33,527 nt of DNA from positions 1-33,527 of IMG/VR virus record IMGVR_UViG_3300046314_000158. One strand, given 5' to 3'. Each line of letters starts with the position of its first letter. Positions within the stretch are counted from its first letter, which is position 1. The stretch is from a virus. Below, one piece after another: positions 1-5,892 of this stretch. Under the pieces are notes generated by a model. The model saw only the letters and a list, made by a program, of their open reading frames with translations. It searched no databases and was not told the origin of the DNA. The position numbers were made by a program, and so were the translations under genes.

Positions 1-40
1 AATGAAAAGTGTAATACAAAATTGGGGTTTATTAGGATAA
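1..40 (+). CDS. C-terminal tail of an upstream gene (partial)
   Basis: An open frame enters from the left edge and stops with TAA at 38-40; the last readable residues are MKSVIQNWGLLG. The stop lies one base before the next ATG at 42, the tight packing seen elsewhere in the rightward block. Too little remains to assign a function, and it could be a chance open frame. Confidence 0.35.
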   Translation, partial: MKSVIQNWGLLG

Positions 41-41
41 T

Positions 42-212
42 ATGAAAAATTTACATAAAGCAATTACAGAATATAAATCTGTTAAAAAAAATAAAGGATT
101 TAATCCAATACTGACTTATAACTTTTTAAGTGATAAATACTATGTATTTTACTTTTACTCAACCCAATTTATAGAAAGTAGATTTAATAGAAGCCATGAG
201 GTAATATGTTAA
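42..212 (+). CDS. Small hypothetical protein, 56 aa
   Basis: ATG at 42 to TAA at 210-212. The product is lysine- and tyrosine-rich with an aromatic stretch (YYVFYFYS) near the middle. It has no signal peptide or recognisable domain. The A-rich start context and one-base spacing from the preceding stop suggest co-translation with the upstream gene. It is followed by the non-coding region at 213-378. I do not recognise the family. Confidence 0.5.
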   Translation: MKNLHKAITEYKSVKKNKGFNPILTYNFLSDKYYVFYFYSTQFIESRFNRSHEVIC

Positions 213-259
213 AATTGAAACTTTAGTAAAATAAATTAGGTTTATTCGTTCTTTATTTG

Positions 260-267
260 TAATTTCG
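260..267 (+). promoter_or_regulatory. Candidate promoter -7 element (TAATTTCG)
   Basis: TAATTTCG matches the Bacteroidetes -7 consensus TAnnTTTG at 7 of 8 positions. No perfect -33 TTG is present about 20 bases upstream (TTAG at 236-239 is the nearest). Initiation a few bases downstream would start the transcript at about 270, where the first hairpin of the structured RNA begins. Confidence 0.45.
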
Positions 268-270
268 CAG

Positions 271-366
271 TGTTACGGTCTGAAACCATAGGTAACAAAA
301 GAAACTTAAACAGGCTCTTATAATGAAAACGCTTCAGACCCGTTGGATTTATAGGAGCTTTTTTTA
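271..366 (+). ncRNA. Structured RNA: two hairpins with complementary loops, ending in a terminator
   Basis: Hairpin 1 pairs TGTTAC (271-276) with GTAACA (292-297). Hairpin 2 pairs 312-323 with 349-360, 12 bp including G-U pairs, followed directly by a T run through 365, as in an intrinsic terminator. A small inner stem (328-331 with 341-344) presents the loop. The loop of hairpin 1 holds GGTCTGAA (277-284), an exact complement of TTCAGACC (333-340) in the loop of hairpin 2, so an 8-bp kissing interaction or pseudoknot is possible. Together with the -7-like element just upstream this reads as an independent RNA of about 95 nt, or as a transcription-attenuating leader for the gene at 379, whose ATG is 13 bases beyond the T run. 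I do not recognise a known RNA family. Confidence 0.6.
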
Positions 367-378
367 TTAATAAAATTT

Positions 379-579
379 ATGAAAGAATTACAAACTATTG
401 AGTTTATAGCTAATAAGCATTACTCTGGTCATTACACTATTTTAAAATTTACAAATGGATTTAAGTTTTCATTTGGAACTGTTACAAAACGTGAAGAAAT
501 TTACGATCTTAATTTATACGATAATTTAAGAGATTCACTTATTAATGGTATTCAATTTCATATTTGTAAAGACTTATAA
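379..579 (+). CDS. Hypothetical protein, 66 aa
   Basis: The first gene after the structured RNA, two bases before the replication-initiator-like gene at 582, so the two are probably co-transcribed. The product has no signal peptide, membrane segment or cysteine pair, and reads like a compact alpha/beta protein. If the hairpin at 312-360 terminates transcription, expression of this gene and the replication genes depends on readthrough. Family not recognised. Confidence 0.6.
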   Translation: MKELQTIEFIANKHYSGHYTILKFTNGFKFSFGTVTKREEIYDLNLYDNLRDSLINGIQFHICKDL

Positions 580-581
580 CA

Positions 582-1211
582 ATGGCAAAAGAATTACCAT
601 ACTTTCGTTTTACAGTCCAGGATTGGCAGAACGGTAAAATTAGTTTAGAATCATTTGAAATACAGGGATTGTTTATTTCTGTATGTGGTTATTATTGGAT
701 TAATGACTGCAATTTAACTTTAGCAATACTACAAAAAAAGTTTAACAATGCTACAACTTTGCTTAAACAACTAATTGAACTAGGTATAATTAAGCACGAA
801 AATAGACACGATAAAGTAGAAATTGAGTTTTTAAATATACAGTATGATTTACTAAGTGAGAAACGTAAAGCTAGGCAGTACGCAGGTTCTAAGGGTGGCA
901 AAGCTAAAGCAAACGTTAAGCAAAAAGGTAGCTATAAAGATAAGGATAAAGATAAGGATAAAGATAAAGATAAAGATAAGGATAATTTAATACCTGATTT
1001 TTCTGATTTTAAAGTTTACGCTTTTTTACATAAACCAAATGTTTGTGAAACTGATTTGAAATTTAAATACGATAGTTGGATTGCAAACGATTGGAAAAAT
1101 GGAAATGATAAGAAAATAAAAAACTGGAAATCTTCATTACTAAACACATTGCCATTTATCAAAGATGGATTAAACTCAAACATAACAGCACCCTTAAAAA
1201 TGGTTTACTAA
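582..1211 (+). CDS. Phage replication initiator / replisome-organiser-like protein
   Basis: 209 aa. The N-terminal part (about 1-95) reads as a winged-helix domain with a helix pair ending LIELGIIKHE and a basic segment at 90-115, typical of phage replication proteins. A linker of eight Lys-Asp pairs (residues 119-134) separates it from a C-terminal part ending in NWKSSLLNTLPFIK, similar to the C-terminus of DnaD-like replisome organisers, which bind helicase or loader. It lies immediately upstream of the primase-helicase gene (one base between stop and ATG), which supports a role in loading that enzyme at the phage origin. Assignment rests on architecture and context, not on catalytic residues. 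A generic HTH regulator is the alternative. Confidence 0.6.
   Translation: MAKELPYFRFTVQDWQNGKISLESFEIQGLFISVCGYYWINDCNLTLAILQKKFNNATTLLKQLIELGIIKHENRHDKVEIEFLNIQYDLLSEKRKARQYAGSKGGKAKANVKQKGSYKDKDKDKDKDKDKDKDNLIPDFSDFKVYAFLHKPNVCETDLKFKYDSWIANDWKNGNDKKIKNWKSSLLNTLPFIKDGLNSNITAPLKMVY
936..983 (+). repeat. Hexanucleotide tandem repeat coding (Lys-Asp)8
   Basis: Eight consecutive 6-bp units of the form AARGAT, in frame within the replication-initiator-like gene. Changes in unit number would lengthen or shorten the linker by two residues without shifting frame. The K/D alternation gives a charged flexible or helical linker. Confidence 0.9.
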
Positions 1212-1212
1212 C

Positions 1213-3006
1213 ATGGCAGATTTAAAAGTTATAAACCTAGCGGATAAAAAAGAATACATCATTGATGCCCAAAAGATGGGAGAAAATACAATGACTTGCC
1301 CAGTATGTTCAGAAAGCAGAAAAAAGAAAACCGATAAATGTTTTGGTTATAATCTTCGTAAGGGAGCTGGGCGTTGCAATCATTGTGGGGTTGTTTTAGT
1401 GGAATTTAAAGATTTTGAGAAAAAACCCACACAAATTGAATATAAGAAACCTAAGCCTCAAAACGTTAGTAAGTATTCACCTGACTGTTTAAAGTTCTTT
1501 ACGAGCCGTAAAATTAGCGAAAACACCCTATTGCAGTTAAAAGTTTCAGAAGCGATTGAATGGATGCCAAAAGCACAAGGTAATATTCCAACAATTCAAT
1601 TTAACTATTTCCGTAATGGTGAGCTGATAAATGTTAAATCTCGTGGCAAAAATAAAGATTTTAAACTTTTCAAAGATGCTGAACTGATTTTTTATAACCT
1701 AGACTGTACAATCAATAATGAAAATATTGTAATTGTTGAGGGAGAAATGGATGCTTTAGCGGTTTATGAATGTGGTATAAAAAACGTTATATCAGTCCCT
1801 AATGGTGCAGGATTAGGTAAAATAAACTTTGAATATTTAGATAACTGTATTGATAGTTTTAGCGATAATACGACATTCATTTTAGCTTTAGATAATGATA
1901 CTGCTGGTCTTAATCTTCAAAATGAACTAGCAAGACGTTTGGGTTTTGAAAACTGCAAAAAGGTAACTTTCAAAGATTGTAAAGATGCAAACGACTGTTT
2001 AATAAAATACGATAAGCAAACGGTTATTAACTGTATTCAAGAAGCTAAAGAGTTTCCAATAGTAGGGGTTTTTAATGCTAAAGATATTGAAGCTGATATT
2101 TACAACTATTACAACAATGGTTTACCTAATGGATGCGGTATAAATATGGCTGAACTTGATATGCACATTCGATTTCAAGAGGGTTATTTAACAACCATTA
2201 CTGGAATACCCGGACATGGTAAATCTGAATTTTTAGACTTTATCATTTGTCGGTTAAATATTTCACATGGTTGGAAAATTGCAATGTATAGTCCCGAAAA
2301 TCACCCTTTAGAATTACACTTTAGCAAGTTTGCAGAGAAAATGATTGGTAAACCATTTGAAGGTAGCAACCGATTAAGCCCTATTGATTTATCTAATATG
2401 ATAGATTACCACGCAAACAACTTCTTTTTTATTAATCCTGAGAAAGATTTTAAACTTGAAAATATTTTAGATAGTGTTAGGCAGTTAGTACGTAAAAAAG
2501 GAGTTAAGGCGTTTGTTATTGATGCGTGGAATAAATTAGACCACCAATATACTACAAATGAAACAAAGTATATTAGTGAGCAGCTTGATAAAATTACACG
2601 CTTTTGTGAGGTTAATAAAGTTCACTGTTTTTTAGTTGCTCATCCGACAAAAATTCAAAAGGATAAATCAACTGGAAAATATGAGATTCCAAATTTATAC
2701 AGTATAAGCGGATCGGCTAACTTTTACAATAAAACGGCAAACGGTTTAACTGTTTATAGGGATTTTGATACTGGCATAACTGAAATTTATATCCAAAAAG
2801 TAAAGTTTAAACATTGGGGTAAAGTTGGATGTGTTCAATTTGCATGGGACTATACAAACGGTAGATACTACAAAGGAACTCCAAATTATGATAGCTGGCT
2901 AAATATTGAACAACCTCCATTACAAAACAATACTAGTTTCTTAAATGAAGCTGAACCAAAATTACCAGACCTAATAATATCCACCGATAACGATGAGGCG
3001 TTTTAA
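1213..3006 (+). CDS. Bifunctional DNA primase-helicase (T7 gp4 / Twinkle type)
   Basis: 597 aa with three modules in order. (1) An N-terminal zinc finger with Cys29-x2-Cys32 and Cys55-x2-Cys58, as in phage primases. (2) A TOPRIM domain with the VEGEMDAL glutamate motif near residues 174-181 and ALDNDTAG near 225-232, which supply the metal-binding acids for primer synthesis. (3) A RecA/DnaB-type helicase with Walker A GIPGHGKS near 330-337, Walker B FVIDAW near 433-438, and LVAHP near 473, the motif that couples NTP hydrolysis to DNA. Such proteins form rings that unwind DNA 5' to 3' and make RNA primers at the fork. Length and order match the T7 gp4 family. Its stop is only about 20 bases upstream of the first cassette boundary. 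Confidence 0.93.
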   Translation: MADLKVINLADKKEYIIDAQKMGENTMTCPVCSESRKKKTDKCFGYNLRKGAGRCNHCGVVLVEFKDFEKKPTQIEYKKPKPQNVSKYSPDCLKFFTSRKISENTLLQLKVSEAIEWMPKAQGNIPTIQFNYFRNGELINVKSRGKNKDFKLFKDAELIFYNLDCTINNENIVIVEGEMDALAVYECGIKNVISVPNGAGLGKINFEYLDNCIDSFSDNTTFILALDNDTAGLNLQNELARRLGFENCKKVTFKDCKDANDCLIKYDKQTVINCIQEAKEFPIVGVFNAKDIEADIYNYYNNGLPNGCGINMAELDMHIRFQEGYLTTITGIPGHGKSEFLDFIICRLNISHGWKIAMYSPENHPLELHFSKFAEKMIGKPFEGSNRLSPIDLSNMIDYHANNFFFINPEKDFKLENILDSVRQLVRKKGVKAFVIDAWNKLDHQYTTNETKYISEQLDKITRFCEVNKVHCFLVAHPTKIQKDKSTGKYEIPNLYSISGSANFYNKTANGLTVYRDFDTGITEIYIQKVKFKHWGKVGCVQFAWDYTNGRYYKGTPNYDSWLNIEQPPLQNNTSFLNEAEPKLPDLIISTDNDEAF

Positions 3007-3021
3007 CCAAATGTTTATTAT

Positions 3022-3033
3022 CTGCTGTTATAG
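3022..3033 (+). other. Left boundary of the cassette array (3'-half recombination site)
   Basis: CTGCT followed by GTTATAG (3027-3033) matches the 3' halves of the four complete attC-like sites, which read GTGCT, GTGGT or CACTT and then GTTA. No matching 5' half is found upstream, where the primase-helicase gene ends. Crossover is inferred between G3027 and T3028. This is either the primary insertion site (attI-like or a secondary site) or the remnant of an attC whose 5' half was lost. Confidence 0.6.
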
Positions 3034-3537
3034 GTAGTGCCTAAAGTAAAGACTAAAAGAATATTAATAATTAAAAAATAGAAACATGAAAAACAGAACA
3101 ATAGTAAGCGTAAGAAGTAATTGTGATTTTGGATTAAATTACGAAACAAGCAATTTGCATCCACAAACAGAAATTATATTGATAACTACAAGCCCACAAT
3201 ATACTATTAACGGTAAGGGTGACGCTTTAAAAAAATCAATTGGAGTAGATGAATTTAGGTTTAAAACTGATTTGGATGGGTTAAACAAATTGATTGGAGA
3301 GTTGCAAATTGCAGTAAATAATATTAATCACTTTAACCAATTGGCGGGTAGTTTAAACACAATTATAGAATCGCATAAAAAGCCAAAAGAGGAAGTTAAG
3401 TAGGCATTACCTATAACGTAACGGTGCTATACGATGTGGCGGGTTTTCAGAACGAAAGTCCAACACGAAGCACCACAGTTTGAATTAGTACAAATGTTTA
3501 ATCGAAGCACGTCAGCCGCCATATTGTATAGCACTTG
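3028..3537 (+). mobile_element. Integron-like gene cassette 1
   Basis: 510-bp unit: a leader, one gene (3086-3403) and an attC-like site. The start (3027-3043) and the end before the hairpin (3401-3417) are complementary over 17 bases with one mismatch, and the stop codon TAG is part of that repeat. This self-complementarity is expected if the circular cassette forms a folded R''/R' site and recombines between G and TT. The leader is about 58 nt, long enough for its own translation signals. Confidence 0.75.
3086..3403 (+). CDS. Cassette 1 protein, unknown, 105 aa
   Basis: The N-terminal half looks beta-rich (EIILITTSPQYTI) and the C-terminal half amphipathic-helical (LNKLIGELQIAVNNINHF), ending in a basic tail. 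No cysteine pair, signal peptide or membrane segment is present. An A-rich stretch precedes the ATG. It is the only gene in the first cassette downstream of the primase-helicase. Family not recognised; by analogy with other mobile cassettes an accessory function is likely but unproven. Confidence 0.65.
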   Translation: MKNRTIVSVRSNCDFGLNYETSNLHPQTEIILITTSPQYTINGKGDALKKSIGVDEFRFKTDLDGLNKLIGELQIAVNNINHFNQLAGSLNTIIESHKKPKEEVK

Positions 3538-3550
3538 TTAGCGGATGCCC
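3401..3550 (+). repeat. attC-like site 1
   Basis: R'' ends in TAAC (3414-3417), then a 9-nt spacer (3418-3426), a 16-bp stem 3427-3442 with 3516-3531 (two G-U pairs, L box CTATAC/GTATAG), a 5-nt spacer (3532-3536) and R' starting GTTA at 3537. The loop is unusually long, 73 nt (3443-3515), and contains a copy of a cassette-leader sequence. It has the same order and spacer lengths as sites 2-4. Confidence 0.75.
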
Positions 3551-3936
3551 TTCTTCACAAATCAAAATAAAAATGGAATACATAGACGATTTAAGTTTTT
3601 CAAACCTTGTCAATTTGATACAAGGCGAAGAAATCAAGGCTGCTGATATTTTGCATACAATAGCCTTAGAAATGGAAGAAAATAACAAGGTAATTGAAGA
3701 ATTGGAAAGTCAATTATCGAGAGCCAAAGGAAGAAAAGATACTTTGATTTATGGCACGCAAAGAGTAATGCAGCATATCAAAAAGGAATATCCTTTAGCT
3801 GTCAAAAGGCAAGATTACATAGTAGTAGTTACCAAAGAGAACATTTCAATTGAACGGAATGTCCTTTAGGGTTGCCGCTAACGGTTACAGCTATACGTCA
3901 GGTTTTGTTTTTCACAAAACTTGCGTATAGGTGGTG
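3538..3936 (+). mobile_element. Integron-like gene cassette 2
   Basis: 399-bp unit holding one gene (3573-3869). The start GTTAGCGGATGCCC (3537-3550) is complementary to the end GGGTTGCCGCTAAC (3869-3882) at 11 of 14 positions, again beginning inside the stop codon. This is the smallest cassette, with only about 35 nt between boundary and ATG. Confidence 0.75.
3573..3869 (+). CDS. Cassette 2 protein, small coiled-coil protein, 98 aa
   Basis: The N-terminal half contains a charged helical stretch (about residues 27-52, EMEENNKVIEELESQL) typical of a coiled coil, followed by a basic segment and a short beta-like C-terminus (YIVVVTKENISI). No zinc ligands or membrane segment. Function unknown; a dimeric cytoplasmic protein is the most that can be said. 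It sits alone between attC-like sites 1 and 2, so it was probably acquired separately from its neighbours. Confidence 0.65.
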   Translation: MEYIDDLSFSNLVNLIQGEEIKAADILHTIALEMEENNKVIEELESQLSRAKGRKDTLIYGTQRVMQHIKKEYPLAVKRQDYIVVVTKENISIERNVL

Positions 3937-3949
3937 TTATAGCCAGTAC
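3869..3949 (+). repeat. attC-like site 2
   Basis: TAAC (3879-3882), 8-nt spacer (3883-3890), L'' CTATACG (3891-3897) paired with L' CGTATAG (3924-3930), inner stem GTTTTG (3902-3907) with CAAAAC (3915-3920) around a 7-nt loop, 5-nt spacer GTGGT (3931-3935), and R' GTTATAG (3936-3942). The hairpin is short and compact like classical integron attC sites. Confidence 0.8.
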
Positions 3950-4915
3950 GATTTAATTAGCACAAAACTTTAATCGAAGAACTAAAAAAAAGAATTTAAA
4001 AAATGAGCGAGGGACAAATAGAATTATCATTTTGGGTTACGAATGTTGATGCTAAAATAGAAGCATTTAAGAACCGAGAAGCAAAAGCAAAAAACACTTT
4101 TGTATTATCTGAAATTGACAAGGCAGTAGCATACAAATTTATAGCACAATATCATTATTTAAAAGATGCTAAATTTTTTGCTAAATACTGCTACGGAATT
4201 TTTATAGATAATGTTTTGGTTGGTTGTGCAACTTACTCAAATCCGCAAGGAATAGTAGCAATGAAAAGTTGGTTTGGACTTGAAAATGATAATCAAGACG
4301 TGTTGGAATTGAGCCGACTTTGTATGTTGCCAAAGCTAAACGGAACAAATGCCACAAGCTACTTACTTGGTAACTCATTGAGATTATTAAAAACAAAACA
4401 AGTAAAAGCTGTTATAACTTTGGCAGATGATTCAAGGCACGTTGGCTCAATTTATCAAGTGTGCAATTTCAAATATTACGGTTTGACTGATAAAAAAACC
4501 GACTTTTATACTGCCGATGGAAGAATAAACCCAAGAGGACAAACGAAAGATATAAAAGGGGTTTGGCTACCAAGAACGCAAAAGCACAGGTATTGCTACA
4601 CACTTGATGAAAGTTTGATTTGCTTATTGAAAGAACAACCAAAACCAAATGTAGGAATGATAAATAATTACGAATGTTGCAACCAAAATAATAAAGTGTT
4701 TGATAAACGGAATAAGGAATGGTATAGTTGCCCAAAATGCACTACTTCTATTTCTTTTTTAGGAGGGGAAAATTTTTTAAATTCTTTTTCTCACGAAAGT
4801 TCAATTGAAGCACAAAAGTAGTATTGGCTATAACGTTTTGCGGCTTTGCTCGTCGTTTGCGTAATCCGCGTAAACACGTTTGAGCAGAAGCATCGCAAAT
4901 GCGGCAAAGGTGCTG
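3937..4915 (+). mobile_element. Integron-like gene cassette 3 (carries Mom-like gene)
   Basis: 979-bp unit holding the Mom-like gene at 4003-4821. The start GTTATAGCCAGTAC (3936-3949) and end GTATTGGCTATAAC (4821-4834) are complementary at 13 of 14 positions. The 66-nt leader contains an AT-rich sequence (3955-3982) that recurs in the loop of attC-like site 1. Confidence 0.78.
4003..4821 (+). CDS. Mom-like DNA adenine modification protein (anti-restriction)
   Basis: 272 aa. Reads as a GNAT-fold Mom family protein: HYLK near residues 51-54, a core with FAKYCYGIF (59-67) and LVGCATYSNP (72-81), the family signature ELSRL (102-106), NATSYLLGNSLRLL (116-129), ADDSRHVGSIYQ (141-152), and a closing LPRTQKHRY (189-197). 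In phage Mu, Mom converts adenine to an N6-carbamoylmethyl (acetamido) form and shields phage DNA from many restriction enzymes. A C-terminal extension (about 205-272) with C225/C226 and C243-x2-C246 may bind zinc. It is carried alone in cassette 3. The family assignment rests on recalled motifs; activity is inferred. Confidence 0.8.
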   Translation: MSEGQIELSFWVTNVDAKIEAFKNREAKAKNTFVLSEIDKAVAYKFIAQYHYLKDAKFFAKYCYGIFIDNVLVGCATYSNPQGIVAMKSWFGLENDNQDVLELSRLCMLPKLNGTNATSYLLGNSLRLLKTKQVKAVITLADDSRHVGSIYQVCNFKYYGLTDKKTDFYTADGRINPRGQTKDIKGVWLPRTQKHRYCYTLDESLICLLKEQPKPNVGMINNYECCNQNNKVFDKRNKEWYSCPKCTTSISFLGGENFLNSFSHESSIEAQK

Positions 4916-4924
4916 TTATGTTGG
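4821..4924 (+). repeat. attC-like site 3
   Basis: TAAC (4831-4834), 9-nt spacer GTTTTGCGG (4835-4843), L'' CTTTGC (4844-4849) paired with L' GCAAAG (4904-4909), an inner stem TTTGCG (4856-4861) with CGCAAA (4894-4899), 5-nt spacer GTGCT (4910-4914), and R' GTTATGT (4915-4921). The 32-nt apical part can fold further in more than one way. Confidence 0.78.
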
Positions 4925-5417
4925 TGTGTCGGAATGTGCGTGAGGCAGTTAAATATTTAATAAAACTTTTTGAGCGATGGAAAATAAAAAATACAGACCA
5001 AGCAACGGAACAGAAGGCGATTGCTTTATGAGTAACTTTTGTTATCAATGTATTCACGATAACCCTGATTACAATGCAAAAGCTCCACGTTGCGAAATAA
5101 TGACATTAACAATGTGCTTAGACTTAAATGATAAGGAATACCCGAAAGAATGGTGTTATGGTGAAGATGGAAAGCCTAAATGCACAAAGTTTGTGAAGTG
5201 GGATTGGGGAAATGATGGCGACCCGAATGACCCTGAAAATCCAAAAGCACCAATACCAGACGACCCGAATCAATTGTGTCTGCCGTTTATTGTGGAAGAA
5301 ATTGAACGTAATACCGTGCGCAGGGAAGAAAAAGTTTTATTAAATATTTAATTGAACATAACGTTTTGCAGCTAACCGATAGTTTTTGCTTTTCGCAAAA
5401 ATTTTGGTTAGGTGCTG
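4916..5417 (+). mobile_element. Integron-like gene cassette 4
   Basis: 502-bp unit holding one gene (4977-5351). The start GTTATGTT (4915-4922) is exactly complementary to the end AACATAAC (5355-5362). This is the shortest terminal complementarity of the five, close to the 7-bp R boxes of classical cassettes. Confidence 0.72.
4977..5351 (+). CDS. Cassette 4 protein, Cys-rich conserved phage hypothetical, 124 aa
   Basis: The N-terminus contains YRPSNGTEG followed by a cysteine-rich part: C16, C22-x2-C25, C39, C47, C60 and C69. The middle is acidic and Pro/Asp-rich (residues 76-97), and the C-terminus is helical and charged. This N-terminal pattern (RPSNGTEG, then FC-x2-C, then YPKEW) recurs in conserved hypothetical proteins of phages and mobile elements; no function is known to me. 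Metal binding by the cysteines is likely. ATG 4977 is chosen over the in-frame ATG at 5028 because the conserved motif lies between them. Confidence 0.7.
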   Translation: MENKKYRPSNGTEGDCFMSNFCYQCIHDNPDYNAKAPRCEIMTLTMCLDLNDKEYPKEWCYGEDGKPKCTKFVKWDWGNDGDPNDPENPKAPIPDDPNQLCLPFIVEEIERNTVRREEKVLLNI

Positions 5418-5433
5418 TTAGCGGTTAGTTGCA
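5353..5433 (+). repeat. attC-like site 4
   Basis: TAAC (5359-5362), 9-nt spacer GTTTTGCAG (5363-5371), L'' CTAACC (5372-5377) paired with L' GGTTAG (5406-5411), inner stem TTTTTGC (5383-5389) with GCAAAAA (5395-5401) around a 5-nt loop, 5-nt spacer GTGCT (5412-5416), and R' GTTAGCG (5417-5423). The spacers are nearly identical to site 3 while the L boxes and stems differ but stay paired, which is compensatory variation supporting a folded site. Confidence 0.82.
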
Positions 5434-5470
5434 CAGCAAAGGAATAGAAACAATTTAAAACTAAAAATAT

Positions 5471-5863
5471 ATGTTAATATACAAATGTGATGGACACCGT
5501 TTTGAAGATGGTAAAAAATGCGAACAAACCTATGAGGTTAATAATATTAAAGAACATCCCTTTAGGTGGATTACTATTAACGGTAGCATAAAAAATGATA
5601 GTACGGATAGCCATATTATTGAAAGTAATGGTATGCACCATTATTGCTCAAGAACTTGTTTGGAATACGCATTTTTTAAAAACCAAAATGCAAGGGATAT
5701 TTCAAAGCAATTCAATTTATTAAAAAACGCTCAAGAAACTATGAGGTGGATGTTTGATAATATGAAGGTAGAAAATCCCGACTTGCAAAGTGATGGTTTT
5801 AATATACCTGCAAATACATTAACCGAATTAGAGGACTATTTACAAATTCATAAAGAACTATAA
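5471..5863 (+). CDS. Cassette 5 protein, putative zinc-binding, 130 aa
   Basis: Cysteines C6, C17, C59 and C63 (the last pair in CSRTC, preceded by HH at 56-57) could form a treble-clef or zinc-ribbon site across the N-terminal half. The C-terminal half is helical (about residues 64-130, ending LEDYLQIHKEL). No membrane segment. It resembles small phage-borne hypotheticals with a Cys-knuckle, but I cannot name the family. It is the last cassette gene before ordinary phage genes resume. Confidence 0.65.
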   Translation: MLIYKCDGHRFEDGKKCEQTYEVNNIKEHPFRWITINGSIKNDSTDSHIIESNGMHHYCSRTCLEYAFFKNQNARDISKQFNLLKNAQETMRWMFDNMKVENPDLQSDGFNIPANTLTELEDYLQIHKEL

Positions 5864-5876
5864 CTGTGCGGTGGGG

Positions 5877-5892
5877 TGCAATTACCGCTAAC
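5877..5892 (+). other. Right boundary of the cassette array (5'-half recombination site)
   Basis: TGCAATTACCGCTAAC matches the R'' side of an attC-like site and pairs with the start of cassette 5. The following bases (AACTCGCTAAAACC) show neither the usual spacer nor an L box, and no GTTA half-site follows before the next gene. The array thus ends in a half-site, mirroring the 3'-half-only boundary on its left. Confidence 0.6.

Larger units (their letters stand above)
5418..5892 (+). mobile_element. Integron-like gene cassette 5 (attC incomplete)
   Basis: Unit holding one gene (5471-5863). The start GTTAGCGGTTAGTTGCA (5417-5433) and the end TGCAATTACCGCTAAC (5877-5892) are complementary except for one mismatch and one bulge. 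Unlike the others, no hairpin and no 3' half-site follow the R''-like end, so its attC appears truncated at the right edge of the array. Confidence 0.68.

Noticed and set aside
4846-5031. Rightward 61-codon frame over attC-like site 3 and the cassette 4 start
   Set aside because: It begins inside the hairpin and overlaps the better-supported gene at 4977 in another frame; open by chance through GC-richer stem sequence.
4202-5057. Leftward open frames opposite cassettes 3 and 4
   Set aside because: They run antisense to the Mom-like gene, through attC-like site 3 and into the cassette 4 gene; their composition mirrors the rightward codons and no start signals or families are evident.
3028-5892. 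Reading the cassette array as a transposon or a set of IS remnants
   Set aside because: No transposase, no target duplications, five different genes, and recurring hairpins with fixed spacing between units fit cassettes better.
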